NCBI GenBank assembly: GCA_013822345.1 | Contig: PNKH01000052.1 | Location: forward strand, 1 to 51,900 | Source: Isosphaera sp. | GTDB lineage: Bacteria; Planctomycetota; Planctomycetia; Gemmatales; Gemmataceae | Length of the DNA: 51,900 nt | Reading direction: 5' to 3' | Part shown: piece after piece, positions 16,221-25,245 of the stretch | How positions within the stretch are numbered: the stretch's first letter is position 1 | Layout: each line of letters starts with the position of its first letter | Program-made: the position numbers and the translations under genes | Notes under the pieces: model-generated | Databases searched by the model: none | Seen by the model: only the letters and a program-made list of their open reading frames with translations | Told to the model about the DNA's origin: nothing

Positions 16221-17156
16221 CTACTTGCCCTTCACGCGGGTCACCTTGACCGGGGCCAGGTCGGGCGCCGGCTCGCCGTCGACCGTCCGCTCGACCGCCT
16301 GCCACAGGAACGTGTCGGCGTCGACCGGGGTCATGATGTTGGTCGCGGTGATCACCCGCCCGTCGGCGGTCGACCCGCGGGCCGCGAACACCCACCGCTT
16401 CCCGTCCCGGGTGACGTCCGCGTCCCCGATCCCGCCCTCGTCCTCGAACGTCCAGACGTGCAGCCCGCCGGTGGACGGCATCTTCCCGATCATCTGCGTC
16501 CCGGTGTGCGTCTCCCCGTCCCGGGCGATCGACAGGTGGCAGCGGATGAACGTCTTGTTCTTCGTCCACTCGTACTTCGTGGTCACGGTCGTCCCGTCCC
16601 GCTTCGCCTCCCAGGTGCCGATCAGCCACTCCAGGTCGCGGAGGGACAGCCCGTCCCCGGGCCACTCCCGGGCGATGGCGATCAGCCACGCCCCGTCCTC
16701 CCGGGCGTACAGGAAGCTGCACCGGCTGACGGCCAGGTCCTTCTTCGGCCCGGTCCGGAGCTTAAAGTGCCCCTCGACGACGGCCGCGTCCTTGGCCGGG
16801 AACCGGACCGAGTCGACCTCCACCTCCAGGGCGTTCTCCGGGTTCTTGTTGAAGAACGCGGCGTAGTCCTTCTCGACCGCCGCCCGGCCGCGGATCGCGG
16901 TCCCGTCGTCGCCGACGTACTCGCCCTCGGTCGTGAACAGGGCGGCCACGGCCTTGCCGTCGCCCTTCCGGAACGCGGCGGTGAACTGGTCGAGCGCCTG
17001 GCGGACGGCGGCCCGGTCGGCGGGGCGGTCCTCGGCCCTCGCGGCGGCCGGCTGGCCCGCGGCCTCCCGGCGGTCGCCGGGGAGCGCCAGCCAGGCCGCG
17101 GCGGCGAGGCACCCGGCCAGGGCGACGGGCGCGGCCGGGGTTCGTGGCAGGTTCAT
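16221..17156 (-). CDS. Exported SnoaL-like (SgcJ/EcaC) protein
   Basis: A 311-residue protein with a signal sequence to about residue 34. Residues about 45-165 form an NTF2/SnoaL-like domain of the SgcJ/EcaC type (RAAVRQALDQFTAAFRKGD, AALFTTEGEYV, IRGRAAVEKDYAAFF, DAAVVEGHF, SFLYAREDGAWLI). The second half (170-311) contains LEWLIGTWEAKRDGTTVTT and is a lipocalin-like beta region often fused to this domain in planctomycetes. No catalytic site is evident, and these domains often bind small molecules. A GGAGGA Shine-Dalgarno sequence precedes the ATG. It lies upstream of the Gly-rich gene on the same strand with a 31-nt gap, so the two may be co-transcribed. Confidence 0.85.
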   Translation of the reverse strand: MNLPRTPAAPVALAGCLAAAAWLALPGDRREAAGQPAAARAEDRPADRAAVRQALDQFTAAFRKGDGKAVAALFTTEGEYVGDDGTAIRGRAAVEKDYAAFFNKNPENALEVEVDSVRFPAKDAAVVEGHFKLRTGPKKDLAVSRCSFLYAREDGAWLIAIAREWPGDGLSLRDLEWLIGTWEAKRDGTTVTTKYEWTKNKTFIRCHLSIARDGETHTGTQMIGKMPSTGGLHVWTFEDEGGIGDADVTRDGKRWVFAARGSTADGRVITATNIMTPVDADTFLWQAVERTVDGEPAPDLAPVKVTRVKGK

Positions 17157-17227
17157 GTCGTCCTCCTGGTGGGACCGCTGTCGGGCCTGTTCTACCGGAT
17201 CCGGCGGGCCGTCGACGGGGGTGCCAC

Positions 17228-18295
17228 TCACCCGGGAGTTCCGCCCAGGCCCAGCACCCGCCGGGCGTGGGTCGCGATCATCCGCTCCTCGTCCGTCGGG
17301 ATCACGTGCACCCGGACCGGCCCGAGCCACGCCGCGTCGCGCACGACCCGGTCCCGGACGGCCGCCGCGTTCTCGCCGATCCCGCCGGTGAACACCAGGG
17401 CGTCGAGCCCGCCGAGGGCCGCGGCGAGCGACCCGAGCTCCCGCCCGATCCGGTACACGAACAGGTCGACCGCCTCGGCCGCCCGCGGGTCGTCACTCGC
17501 CAGCAGGTCCCGCATGTCGGCGGACACCCCGGACACCCCGAGCAACCCCGACTCGTGGTTGACCAGGTGCTCGATCGCGGCGGCGTCCATCCCGTGCCGG
17601 GTCATCAGGTCGAGCACCACCCCGGGGTCGAGGGACCCGCACCGGGTCCCCATCACCAGCCCGTCGGCCGGGGTGAAGCCCATCGTCGTGGCGGCGCTCC
17701 GGCCGCCGAGCATGGCGCACATGCTCGCCCCGTTTCCGAGGTGCGCGACGACCGTCCGCCCGGCCGCGGCGGCGGGGTCGATCCCCGGCAACACCGACGC
17801 GACGTACTCGTAACTCAGCCCGTGGAACCCGTACCGCCGGACGCCCCCGTCGGTGAACCGCCGCGGCAGGCCGAACCGCTGGGCGACCTCCGGCTGGGTG
17901 CGGTGGAACGCGGTGTCGAAGCACGCCACCTGCGGCCACTCCGGCGCGAGCCGCGCGACGGTCCGCGCCGCCGCCAGGTTGTGCGGCTGGTGCAGCGGGG
18001 CGAGCGGGACCAGCGCGTCCAGCTCGGCCAGCACCCGGTCGTCGATCCGGACCGGCGCGGCGAACCGCACCCCGCCGTGCACGACCCGGTGCCCGACGGC
18101 GACCACCCGGTGGCCGGCGAGCCGCTCCCGGAGCTGGTCGAGGACCGACGCCAGCGCCCGCTCGTGGGTCGCGTCGTCGGTGCCGAGCGACTCGACCTTC
18201 CCCCGGGCCAGCACGCCGCCGTCGCCCCCGGTCGCGAAGGCCGAGAACTTCAGGCTCGACGAGCCGGCGTTCAGGACCAAGACGGCGTCGGCCAT
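17228..18295 (-). CDS. ackA: Acetate kinase
   Basis: A 355-residue acetate/propionate kinase, cytoplasmic; it makes ATP and acetate from acetyl phosphate. Motifs are VLVLNAGSSSLKF at the N-terminus, GHRVVHGG, FDTAFHRT, RRYGFHGLSYEYV, VAHLGNGASMCAM, TPADGLVMGTRCGSLDPG and FTGGIGENAAAVRD, all from the ASKHA-fold family. It is shorter than the usual 390-400 residues. The start at MADAVLVLNAG has GGGGTGA five nucleotides upstream. It follows the phosphoketolase gene after 66 nt containing a hairpin; together they convert sugar phosphates to acetate with ATP gain. Confidence 0.95.
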   Translation of the reverse strand: MADAVLVLNAGSSSLKFSAFATGGDGGVLARGKVESLGTDDATHERALASVLDQLRERLAGHRVVAVGHRVVHGGVRFAAPVRIDDRVLAELDALVPLAPLHQPHNLAAARTVARLAPEWPQVACFDTAFHRTQPEVAQRFGLPRRFTDGGVRRYGFHGLSYEYVASVLPGIDPAAAAGRTVVAHLGNGASMCAMLGGRSAATTMGFTPADGLVMGTRCGSLDPGVVLDLMTRHGMDAAAIEHLVNHESGLLGVSGVSADMRDLLASDDPRAAEAVDLFVYRIGRELGSLAAALGGLDALVFTGGIGENAAAVRDRVVRDAAWLGPVRVHVIPTDEERMIATHARRVLGLGGTPG

Positions 18296-18308
18296 CGGTG
18301 TCACCCCG

Positions 18309-18357
18309 GCGCTACGCCGCAAGCGGCGATCCCCACCCGCCGCTTGCGGCGTAGCGC
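18309..18357. repeat. Palindrome between xfp and ackA (family F)
   Basis: Perfect 20-bp arms (18309-18328, 18338-18357) around a 9-nt loop. It starts 13 nt upstream of the ackA ATG and ends four nucleotides from the xfp stop. In RNA it would form a strong stem between the two cistrons. The core CGCTTGCGGCGT recurs at 32047-32094. Confidence 0.92.
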
Positions 18358-18361
18358 ACCC

Positions 18362-20818
18362 TCAGTACGGCCACTTCCAGTTCGCCGCCTCCGGCTTGTC
18401 GACCCCGTGCTCGTGCGCGTAGCTCACGCACGCGATCTGCTCGTTCCGGAACCTCTCCTTCGCGTGCGCCCCCGCCACCTTCAGCCGCGGCACCCGGTCG
18501 ACCACGTCCATCGCCAGGCTGAACCGGTCGATCTTGTTCTGGATCGCCAGCTCCAGCGGGGTGTTGATGTTCCCCTTCTCGACGTACCCGCGGACGTGCA
18601 GGTTCGGGTGGTTCGCCCGCCGGTACGCCAGCCGGTGGATCAGCCACGGGTACCCGTGGAACGCGAAGATGACCGGCCTGTCCGCCGTGAAGAGGCTGTC
18701 GAAGTCGCGGTCGGTCAGCCCGTGCGGGTGGTCGGTCGCCGGCTGCAGCTTGAACAGGTCGACCACGTTCACGAACCGCAGCCTCAGGTCCGGGAACTCC
18801 TGCCGGAGCAGGTCGGTGGCGGCCAGCGCCTCCTTCGTCGGGATGTCGCCGGCGCAAGCCATGACCACCTCCGGCTCCCCGCCCTGGTCGGTGCTCGCCG
18901 GCGGCCAGATGCTCAGCCCCTTGGTGCAGTGGGCGATCGCCTTGTCCATGTCCAGGTACTGGAGGTGGTTCTGCTTGTCGGACACGATCACGTTGATGTA
19001 GTTCTCGCTCCGCAGGCAGTGGTCCGCGACCGACAGGAGCGAGTTCACGTCCGGCGGCAGGTAGATGCGGGTGACGGCCGCGCTCTTGTTGCACACCACG
19101 TCCAGGAACCCCGGGTCCTGGTGGGTGAACCCGTTGTGGTCCTGCCGCCACACGGTCGAGGTGATGAGCAGGTTCAGGGACGCGACCTTCGCCCGCCACG
19201 CCAGGTGGTTGCAGATGGTCAGCCACTTGGCGTGCTGGTTGACCATCGAGTCGATGACGTGGGCGAACGCCTCGTAGGTGCTCAGGAACCCGTGCCGGCC
19301 GGTCAGCAGGTACCCCTCCAGCATCCCCTCCAGGGTGTGCTCGCTCAGCATCTCGACCACCCGCCCGTCCGGGGCCAGCTCGCCCCCGTCCGCGTCCTCC
19401 GGGAAGTACTCCCCCAGCCACAGCTTCTTCGACGCCTCGTACACCGCGGTCAGCTTGTTCGACGTGGTCTCGTCCGGGCCGAACACCCGGAAGTTGGTCA
19501 TGTTCGCCTTCATCACGTCCCGGAGGAACACCCCGAGCGGCCGGCAGTTCTCGGCCTCGGTCGTCCCCGGCTTCTCGACCTTCACCCCGTACTTCCGGAA
19601 GTCCGGCATCCGGAGTGCCTTCGTCAGCCGGCCGCCGTTGGCGTGCGGGTTCGACCCGATCCGCCGGGTGCCGGTCGGGGCGATGGCCTTCAGCTCCGGC
19701 TTGAACCGCCCCTGCTCGTCGAACAGCTCCTCCGGCTTGTAGCCCCGCATCCAGCCTTCGAGTTCCTTAAGGCGGGCGGGGTCCTTCTCCACGTTCCCCA
19801 TCGGGACCTGGTGCGACCGCCACGAGCCCTCGAGCTTGTGCCCGCCGGATTCCCCCGGACTCGTCCAACCCTTCGGGGTGCGGAGGACGATCATCGGCCA
19901 CCGGGGGCGGGACGCGGTGCCGCTCGCCCGGGCCTGGTCCTGGGCCGCCCGGATGTCGCCCACGCACTGGTCGAGGGTGGCGGCCATCGCCTGGTGCATG
20001 GTCTCCGGGTCGGACCCCTCGACGAAGTACGGGGTCCACCCGGTGCCGCGGAAGAACGCCTCGACCTCGGCGTGCGGCACCCGGGCCCAGATCGTCGGGT
20101 TGTTGATCTTGTACCCGTTCAGGTGGAGGATCGGGAGGACGGCCCCGTCCCGGACCGGGTTCAGGAACTTGTTGACGTGCCAGCTCGTCGCCAGCGGCCC
20201 GGTCTCCGACTCGCCGTCCCCGACCACCGCCGCGACGATCAGCCCGGGGTTGTCGAACGCCGCCCCGCAGGCGTGGGACAACACGTACCCGAGCTCCCCG
20301 CCCTCGTGGATCGAGCCGGGCGTCTCCGGGGTGCAGTGGCTGCCGACCCCGCCGGGGAACGAGAACCGCTTGAACAGCCGGAGCAGCCCCTCCTCGTCCT
20401 CGCTGCAGTCCGGGTACACCTCCGAGTACGACCCCTCCAGGTAGCACGGGCCGAGGACGCCGGGGGCGCCGTGCCCGGGGCCGGCCATGAACACCACGTC
20501 GAGGTCGCGGGCCTTGATCACCCGGCTCAGGTGTGTGTAGCAGAACGCCAGGCCCGGGCTCGCCCCCCAGTGCCCGAGCAGCCGGTCCTTGACGTGCTCC
20601 GGCTTCAGCGGCTCCCTCAGGAGCGGGTTCGCCTTCAGGTACGTCATCCCGAGGGCGAGGTAGTTGGCGGCCCGCCAGAACGCGTCCAGCCTCCGGACCT
20701 CGTCCGGGCTCAGCGGGCGGCCCGGGACCGTGGCCCGGGCCGCCCCGAACGCGCTGATCGAGGCCGCCGCCGGGCCGCCGGCGGGCGGCGCCTCCGCGGC
20801 GACGGTCGGGGGGGTCAT
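18362..20818 (-). CDS. xfp: Xylulose-5-phosphate/fructose-6-phosphate phosphoketolase
   Basis: An 818-residue thiamine-diphosphate enzyme that cleaves xylulose 5-P or fructose 6-P with phosphate to acetyl phosphate plus a shorter sugar phosphate. Motifs: [63 protein letters not shown] (ThDP/Mg site), [51 protein letters not shown] and [16 protein letters not shown]. The length is normal for the family. I chose MTPPTVAAE as start; upstream in-frame sequence is low-complexity and unlike the family. Its product acetyl phosphate feeds the downstream acetate kinase gene. Confidence 0.96.
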   Translation of the reverse strand: MTPPTVAAEAPPAGGPAAASISAFGAARATVPGRPLSPDEVRRLDAFWRAANYLALGMTYLKANPLLREPLKPEHVKDRLLGHWGASPGLAFCYTHLSRVIKARDLDVVFMAGPGHGAPGVLGPCYLEGSYSEVYPDCSEDEEGLLRLFKRFSFPGGVGSHCTPETPGSIHEGGELGYVLSHACGAAFDNPGLIVAAVVGDGESETGPLATSWHVNKFLNPVRDGAVLPILHLNGYKINNPTIWARVPHAEVEAFFRGTGWTPYFVEGSDPETMHQAMAATLDQCVGDIRAAQDQARASGTASRPRWPMIVLRTPKGWTSPGESGGHKLEGSWRSHQVPMGNVEKDPARLKELEGWMRGYKPEELFDEQGRFKPELKAIAPTGTRRIGSNPHANGGRLTKALRMPDFRKYGVKVEKPGTTEAENCRPLGVFLRDVMKANMTNFRVFGPDETTSNKLTAVYEASKKLWLGEYFPEDADGGELAPDGRVVEMLSEHTLEGMLEGYLLTGRHGFLSTYEAFAHVIDSMVNQHAKWLTICNHLAWRAKVASLNLLITSTVWRQDHNGFTHQDPGFLDVVCNKSAAVTRIYLPPDVNSLLSVADHCLRSENYINVIVSDKQNHLQYLDMDKAIAHCTKGLSIWPPASTDQGGEPEVVMACAGDIPTKEALAATDLLRQEFPDLRLRFVNVVDLFKLQPATDHPHGLTDRDFDSLFTADRPVIFAFHGYPWLIHRLAYRRANHPNLHVRGYVEKGNINTPLELAIQNKIDRFSLAMDVVDRVPRLKVAGAHAKERFRNEQIACVSYAHEHGVDKPEAANWKWPY

Positions 20819-21398
20819 CTGGCGCGTCCTCCCGGGTGCGGTGGGGGTGCTCCGGCTCACCCCCGGGCCGGTCCGGGTCCGACCCCGACCCGCCGGTGAC
20901 GGTGGTGTTGGTCGGGGCGGAGGCCCCGCCGAACACGGCGACGCCACCCGGGAAGGCCGCCGGCGGGCGAGCCGGGAGGGAACTCGACCTGGGGGAAGAC
21001 CCGCCCCGGAAGATTGAAGGTACGGGGGCGGTTGCCGGGCCGCAACGGGGAACCGCGGCCGGTCGCGGGGGGGAAGACGGGACGAGGCGGAGCGTAACGT
21101 TGCGCCTGCGGTCGCACGATTTTATTATCATTATTTTGACAACCACACAACATGTACCGATCTTGCTGAATTTGACGGTTGGCGCCCGGGTCCTCGGTTC
21201 TTTAAGATGTTCCTTTGGAAACGAGCCTGGGTCGCGCCCAACCCACGTCGCCCGTCGCACCTCCCCCGTGCGTCCGATCCGGGCGGCGCGGTCGAACCGA
21301 GACACAACCTCGTTTCTGGTTTCCCGGCGTGGGACGTCATCCGGCACGGTGCTCGGGGGCGTTCAATCCCGCCCCACGCGGGAACACGGAGGTGCGTC
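20819..21398. other. 580-nt divergent intergenic region with an AT-rich island
   Basis: The region separates xfp (minus) from the PEP-CTERM gene (plus), and I see no gene in it. From 21118 to about 21185 the composition shifts sharply to AT (TTTTATTATCATTATTTTGA). TTGACA at 21136-21141 and TTGACG at 21172-21177 on the plus strand are good -35 candidates 36 nt apart, but neither has a convincing -10 at 16-18 nt. Another AT-rich patch, TTCTTTAAGATG, is at 21198-21209. This is the likely regulatory region for one or both genes. Confidence 0.6.
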
Positions 21399-22190
21399 AT
21401 GATCCGCAACGTGTTCAAGGCCGCCCTGGTGGCGGTGGCGGCGCTGGCCGCCGGGTCCGGGACCGCCCGGGCCGACTTCATCAACGGCGGGTTCGAGTCC
21501 GGCAACTTCAACGGGTTCCAGGTGATCGGGGACGCGGATGTCCTGACGGGGGCCGCCTTCCCGGTCGGCGCCGGCGTCCCCCCGCCGGGTGGGACGTTTG
21601 CTGCCCGGATCACGACCGGTGCCATCGCCCCGGTCACCACGGGCAGCGCGGCCCCGGTGTCCGCCGCCGCCCTGGCGACCTTCCTCGGGGTCACCGAGGC
21701 GCAGATCGAAGCGGCCCTCGGGATCGACGCGACCGAGGGGTCGGGGATCCGGCAGACCGTCACCGTGAACGCCGGGGACGTGCTGACGTTCCAGTTCAAC
21801 TTCATCACCAACGAGGCGACGCCCGGGGTCAACGACACCGCGTTCGTCACGATCGTCCCGTCCGTCGGCAGCCCGGTGGTCGAGCTCGCCGACACCAACA
21901 GCGCCGGTTTCGTGCTCGCCCCCGGCACCCTGCCGGCCGAGCCGCCCTTTAGCTCGCCGACCGAGATGACCGGGTTCCGGACGTTCTCGTTCACGTTCAC
22001 CACCGGCGGCGTGTTCACCATCGGCGTCGGCGTGGTGGACGCGGGCGACACCCTCGTCACCTCGGCCCTGGTCGTCGACAACTTCCAGATCGTCGCCGCC
22101 GTCCCGGAGCCGGCCAGCCTGACCCTGCTCGGGCTGGGCGCTGCCGGGGTCGTCGGGTACCGCCGGCGGAAGGCGGCGAAGGTCGCCTGA
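21399..22190 (+). CDS. PEP-CTERM sorting domain protein
   Basis: A 263-residue exported protein. Residues 1-25 are a signal peptide ending TARADF. The body is beta-rich (FINGGFESGNFNGFQVIGD; VTVNAGDVLTFQFNFITNE), like carbohydrate-binding-type NPCBM/choice-of-anchor domains. The C-terminus has the full PEP-CTERM signal: VPEPASLTLLGLGAAGVVGY followed by RRRKAAK, that is the PEP motif, a membrane span and a basic tail. Such proteins are processed by an exosortase (EpsH/XrtA family) and delivered to the surface or exopolysaccharide; no exosortase is in this window. GGAGG lies 7 nt upstream of the ATG. A long AT-rich leader region precedes the gene. Confidence 0.93.
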   Translation: MIRNVFKAALVAVAALAAGSGTARADFINGGFESGNFNGFQVIGDADVLTGAAFPVGAGVPPPGGTFAARITTGAIAPVTTGSAAPVSAAALATFLGVTEAQIEAALGIDATEGSGIRQTVTVNAGDVLTFQFNFITNEATPGVNDTAFVTIVPSVGSPVVELADTNSAGFVLAPGTLPAEPPFSSPTEMTGFRTFSFTFTTGGVFTIGVGVVDAGDTLVTSALVVDNFQIVAAVPEPASLTLLGLGAAGVVGYRRRKAAKVA

Positions 22191-22210
22191 GCCAAGCTCA
22201 CCGCAACGCG

Positions 22211-22240
22211 AGCGGGGGCACCGGTGTCGGTGCCCCCGCT
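22211..22240 (+). terminator. Intrinsic-type terminator after the PEP-CTERM gene
   Basis: Perfect 12-bp arms AGCGGGGGCACC (22211-22222) and GGTGCCCCCGCT (22229-22240), loop GGTGTC, followed by TCCGTTTGGG. It lies 20 nt past the stop codon. Confidence 0.7.
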
Positions 22241-22254
22241 TCCGTTTGGGTCGG

Positions 22255-22321
22255 TCGTGGCACAAGCGTCCTCGCTTGTGCCCCTCTCAGCGTGGCACAA
22301 GCGAGGACGCTTGTGCCACGA
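22255..22321. repeat. Palindrome with CACAAGCG cores (family C)
   Basis: Perfect 28-bp arms (22255-22282 and 22294-22321) with an 11-nt loop. Each arm is itself a small palindrome (GGCACAAGCG / CGCTTGTGCC), so the element can fold as one long hairpin or two short ones. It lies between a plus-strand terminator and the stop codon of the minus-strand protease-like gene. Confidence 0.93.
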
Positions 22322-22332
22322 GTCACGGCCGG

Positions 22333-23352
22333 TCAGCGGCGCGGGAACTCCGGCGGGCCGAGGACCGGCGGCGGGTAGTCCGGGGCGACCGCCGGGCGGG
22401 GCGTCGTCGGGCGGCCGACCGGCTCGGCGTCCGGGGCGGTCCCGCGGGCGGCCCGCACCGGCGGCTCCAGCACCGGCACGGCCGGGGCCGCGGACGACCG
22501 GAGTTCGGTCCGGGCGGCGGCAGCGGCGGCGGTGGTCGCGGCGGGCCGGGCGGGCGCGGCGTCCCGGGCGACGGCCCGGGTCGGCGGCGTCCGCAGGGCC
22601 TCCAGCCACCCCTTCTCCAGGGCGTCGACCGAGTCGAACCCGTACACCGTCCGGGCCGCGGCGTCCCAGCTCTCGGGGGTGTTCCCGCGCATCCCGGCCC
22701 CGAGGAACTGGAGCAGCTTGCCGCGGCCGTCCCGCCCGTCCCCGCCCCGCCGGACCAGGTAGTCGGTGACCGAGTACCCCTGGGCGTACAGGACGTGCAT
22801 GTCCCGCGGGTACTCGACCATCCGGAACAGGGTGGCCAGCCGGAACGCCTTGCCGGCGTTCAGGATCTCCCGGCACCGGACGTCGTGGCTGAACCGCTCG
22901 GCCTCGTTCTCGCTCAGCACGCTCCCGCCCTCGTCCGCCCACCGCGGGACCGGCCGGCCGAAGTGGTGGGCGAGCACGGTGTGCGTCACCTCGTGCGGCA
23001 GGACGCTGTTGAGCAGCTGCTGGGCGTCGCCGCGGATCTCCATCCGCTGGGAGGTGACGGCCGGGCGGTTGTTGGCGTCGCCCCCGAAGGTGAAGTGGGT
23101 GGCCCCGCCGGCCGACCCCATGGTCACCTCGACCCGGAGCGGGCACCGCCGCGGCCACGGCGGCATCTCCCGCCCGAGCCACTGCTCCGCCTTCTCCCGC
23201 CGGTACGCCTCGGCCGCCTCCCCGAACCGCCGTGCGAGTTCGGCGGTCGGGGCGTCGACGACGAAGTTCGGGGTCTCGTAACTGGCGGCCCGGGCGGCGG
23301 GGGCCTGGGTGGCGACGAGCGCAGCGACGGCCAGGAGCCGACGAAGAGTCAT
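22333..23352 (-). CDS. Exported HExxH putative metallopeptidase with Pro/Ala-rich tail
   Basis: A 339-residue protein. The signal peptide ends near residue 22 (APAARA). The zinc motif HEVTH is at 120-124 in SVLPHEVTHTVLAHHFGR and the likely third ligand is E141 in RWADEGGSVLSENE, giving the HExxH plus glutamate pattern of gluzincin (peptidase MA) folds. The first part (SYETPNFVVDAPTAELARRF) is typical of planctomycete 'DUF1570-like' peptidases. From about residue 245 the sequence is low-complexity Ala/Pro/Arg, with PPPV and RPTTPRPAV, perhaps a wall-spanning tail. The substrate is unknown. The protease gene and the ApbE gene diverge from a 358-nt spacer. Confidence 0.85.
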   Translation of the reverse strand: MTLRRLLAVAALVATQAPAARAASYETPNFVVDAPTAELARRFGEAAEAYRREKAEQWLGREMPPWPRRCPLRVEVTMGSAGGATHFTFGGDANNRPAVTSQRMEIRGDAQQLLNSVLPHEVTHTVLAHHFGRPVPRWADEGGSVLSENEAERFSHDVRCREILNAGKAFRLATLFRMVEYPRDMHVLYAQGYSVTDYLVRRGGDGRDGRGKLLQFLGAGMRGNTPESWDAAARTVYGFDSVDALEKGWLEALRTPPTRAVARDAAPARPAATTAAAAAARTELRSSAAPAVPVLEPPVRAARGTAPDAEPVGRPTTPRPAVAPDYPPPVLGPPEFPRR

Positions 23353-23710
23353 TCCCTTGACCTCCGTTGGGGGTGACGCCGGACCGGCGGGGCCGGTCGT
23401 GGTGCGGAACTAGAGGCGTCGGAAGTCTAATCGCAACCGGTGTGCCGGGGTGCGGAACCCGGCCGGGCGCGGGGAAATCGCCCGGCCTAACGTGCGCTCC
23501 GGGCGGGCGTTCGGGATCGGGCCGGGTGCGCCGGCCGGCGCGGCGCCCCGGACGAAAGGTGTAAAGTGTACAGCCGGGCGCGGCCGGCCCCCGCGGCGTG
23601 TAAGTGTTACAACGCCCGGTGAGTCCGCGGTGCTCTCATGCCGACCTCACCCCGACCGCATACCCTTCCCTTTGGCCCTCCCCGCTCGCGGCACCGATCA
23701 GGAGTCCCGC
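23353..23710. other. 358-nt divergent spacer before the apbE gene
   Basis: No gene is seen. The right half contains two operator-like palindromes (separate entry). The left part contains GGAACTAGAGGCGTCGGAAG and AAGTCTAATCGC, slightly AT-richer than the surroundings, where a minus-strand promoter for the metallopeptidase gene may lie; no confident hexamer pair can be assigned. Confidence 0.5.
23560..23611 (+). promoter_or_regulatory. Pair of similar palindromic operator-like sites
   Basis: TGTAAAGTGTACA (23560-23572) and TGTAAGTGTTACA (23599-23611) are nearly identical 13-mers. The second is a perfect inverted repeat (TGTAA-GTG-TTACA), and the first has TGTA-N5-TACA symmetry. Their starts are 39 nt apart, and the second ends 99 nt before the apbE ATG. 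The spacing and symmetry suggest a dimeric repressor or activator binding twice. Which family is unknown; BlaI/MecI- or CopY-type sites have related TACA/TGTA cores. Confidence 0.55.
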
Positions 23711-25234
23711 ATGTCGCTCCACGCGGCCGGCCGGGTTGCCGTCGCCCTGGCCCTCGGGTGCGCCTTCGCCCCCGCCGGCCCGGCGGCGCCCGCCGCCGAG
23801 TTCGCCTTCCACCACGACCACGTCCTCGGCACGTCCCTCGACCTGGTCGTCGTCGCCCCGGACGAGGCGGCCGCCGACGCGGCCGACCGGGGGGCGCTCG
23901 ACGAGGTCGAGCGGCTGCGGCTGGTGTTCAGCACCTACGACCCGGCGAGCGAGGTGAGCCGGCTGAACCGGACGCGCGGGCCGGCGCGGGTGTCGGCCGA
24001 GATGGCCGAGGTGCTCCGGGCGTACGAGCACTGGCAGCGGGAGACCGGGTTCGCGTTCAGCGGCCAGGTCGGCGAGTTGGTGCGGCTGTGGAAGCAGGCC
24101 GAGGCCGACGGCCGGGAGCCGCCGGCGGCGACGCTGGCCCGGGTCGCGGCGGACCTCCGCAAGCCCGGCTGGGAACTCGATTCGGCGACCAACACGTTCA
24201 CCCGGCTGACCGACCAGCCGCTGAACCTGAACGCGGTCACCAAGGGGTACATCGTGCGGAAGGCGGCGGACGCGGCCCGGCGGCAGGCGCCCGGCGTCAC
24301 CGGGCTGCTGGTGAACCTCGGCGGCGACATCCTGGCGTGGGGCGCCCCGTCGGGCGGGACCGGGTGGGCGGTCGGGGTGCAGGACCCGTTCCGCCACCAC
24401 GACAACGCCGCCCCGCTCGCCGGCCTGCGGCTGTCCGGGCGGGCGGTGGCGTCGAGCGGCGGGTATCAGCGGTTCTACACGGTCGGCGGGCGGCGGTACT
24501 CGCACCTCCTCGACCCGCGGACCGGCCGGCCGGCGGACGGGGTCGCCGGGGCGACGGTGGTGGCGGCGGACAACGTGACCGCGAACGCCCTGGCCACGTC
24601 GCTGTGCGTGCTGTCGCCGGAGGAGGGCTTGAAGCTCGTCGCCGGGGTGCCGGGGGCGGAGTGCCTGATCGTCGCCGCCGACGGGACGCGGCACCGCAGC
24701 CCCGGGCTGAAGCTGTTCGAGGTGTCCGCGGTCCGGACCCCCGCCCCGCAGGACAAGGCGGACGCGAAGAAGGGCGAGCCGTGGCCGGACGGGTTCCGGG
24801 TGACCGTGGCGGTGGAGCTGCCGGCGATCGACGCGAAGCGGTACCGGAAGCCGTACGCGGCGGTGTGGGTGGAGGACGCGAAGGGGACGGCGGTGCGGAC
24901 GCTGGCGGTGTGGGGGAACGCCCCGAAGTACCTGAAGGACCTGACCGACTGGTGGAGGATCGGCAAGGGGGACGCGGACCTGGTGAAGGCGGTGACCCGG
25001 GCGACCCGCGGGCCGGGGAAGTACGAACTCGTGTGGGACGGGAAGGACGACAAGGGGACCGCCCTGCCGCGGGGGGCGTACACGGTGCGGGTGGAGGTGC
25101 ACCGGGAGTTCGGGTCGCACCTGCGGCAGTCGGGGAAGATCGAGTGCGGGGCCGCCCCGGCGACCGTGAAGTTCGAGAAGAACTCCGAAACCGGGGAGAC
25201 GGTGGTGGAGTTCAACAAGCCGGAGAAGAAGTGA
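23711..25234 (+). CDS. apbE: FAD:protein FMN transferase fused to a DUF2271-like domain
   Basis: A 507-residue exported protein. Residues 1-30 are a signal peptide. Residues about 35-345 are an ApbE domain, which covalently attaches FMN from FAD to Thr/Ser of target flavoproteins: GTSLDLVVVAPDE, STYDPASEVSRLNR, LNAVTKGYIVRKAADAAR, LLVNLGGDILAWG, VASSGGYQRFY, HLLDPRTGRPADG and NVTANALATSL. After a Lys-rich linker, residues 365-507 resemble DUF2271/FlgD-like beta domains (FRVTVAVELPAIDAKRYRKP, YAAVWVEDA, KYELVWDGKDDKGTALPRGA). AGGAG lies 7 nt upstream of the ATG. The next gene encodes a PepSY-type membrane protein, so the pair probably works in periplasmic flavin-based electron transfer. Confidence 0.92.
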   Translation: MSLHAAGRVAVALALGCAFAPAGPAAPAAEFAFHHDHVLGTSLDLVVVAPDEAAADAADRGALDEVERLRLVFSTYDPASEVSRLNRTRGPARVSAEMAEVLRAYEHWQRETGFAFSGQVGELVRLWKQAEADGREPPAATLARVAADLRKPGWELDSATNTFTRLTDQPLNLNAVTKGYIVRKAADAARRQAPGVTGLLVNLGGDILAWGAPSGGTGWAVGVQDPFRHHDNAAPLAGLRLSGRAVASSGGYQRFYTVGGRRYSHLLDPRTGRPADGVAGATVVAADNVTANALATSLCVLSPEEGLKLVAGVPGAECLIVAADGTRHRSPGLKLFEVSAVRTPAPQDKADAKKGEPWPDGFRVTVAVELPAIDAKRYRKPYAAVWVEDAKGTAVRTLAVWGNAPKYLKDLTDWWRIGKGDADLVKAVTRATRGPGKYELVWDGKDDKGTALPRGAYTVRVEVHREFGSHLRQSGKIECGAAPATVKFEKNSETGETVVEFNKPEKK

Positions 25235-25245
25235 CGCTGGAATGA

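Noticed and set aside
17144-20899. Very long open frame (1251 codons) on the plus strand
   Set aside because: It is antisense to ackA and xfp, which have full sets of family motifs. High GC removes stop codons from the opposite strand; the translation is low-complexity and has no domain.
21136-21164. Complete sigma70 promoter starting at TTGACA
   Set aside because: The hexamer at 17 nt spacing is GATCTT and neighbouring spacings are no better, so only a -35 candidate is claimed.
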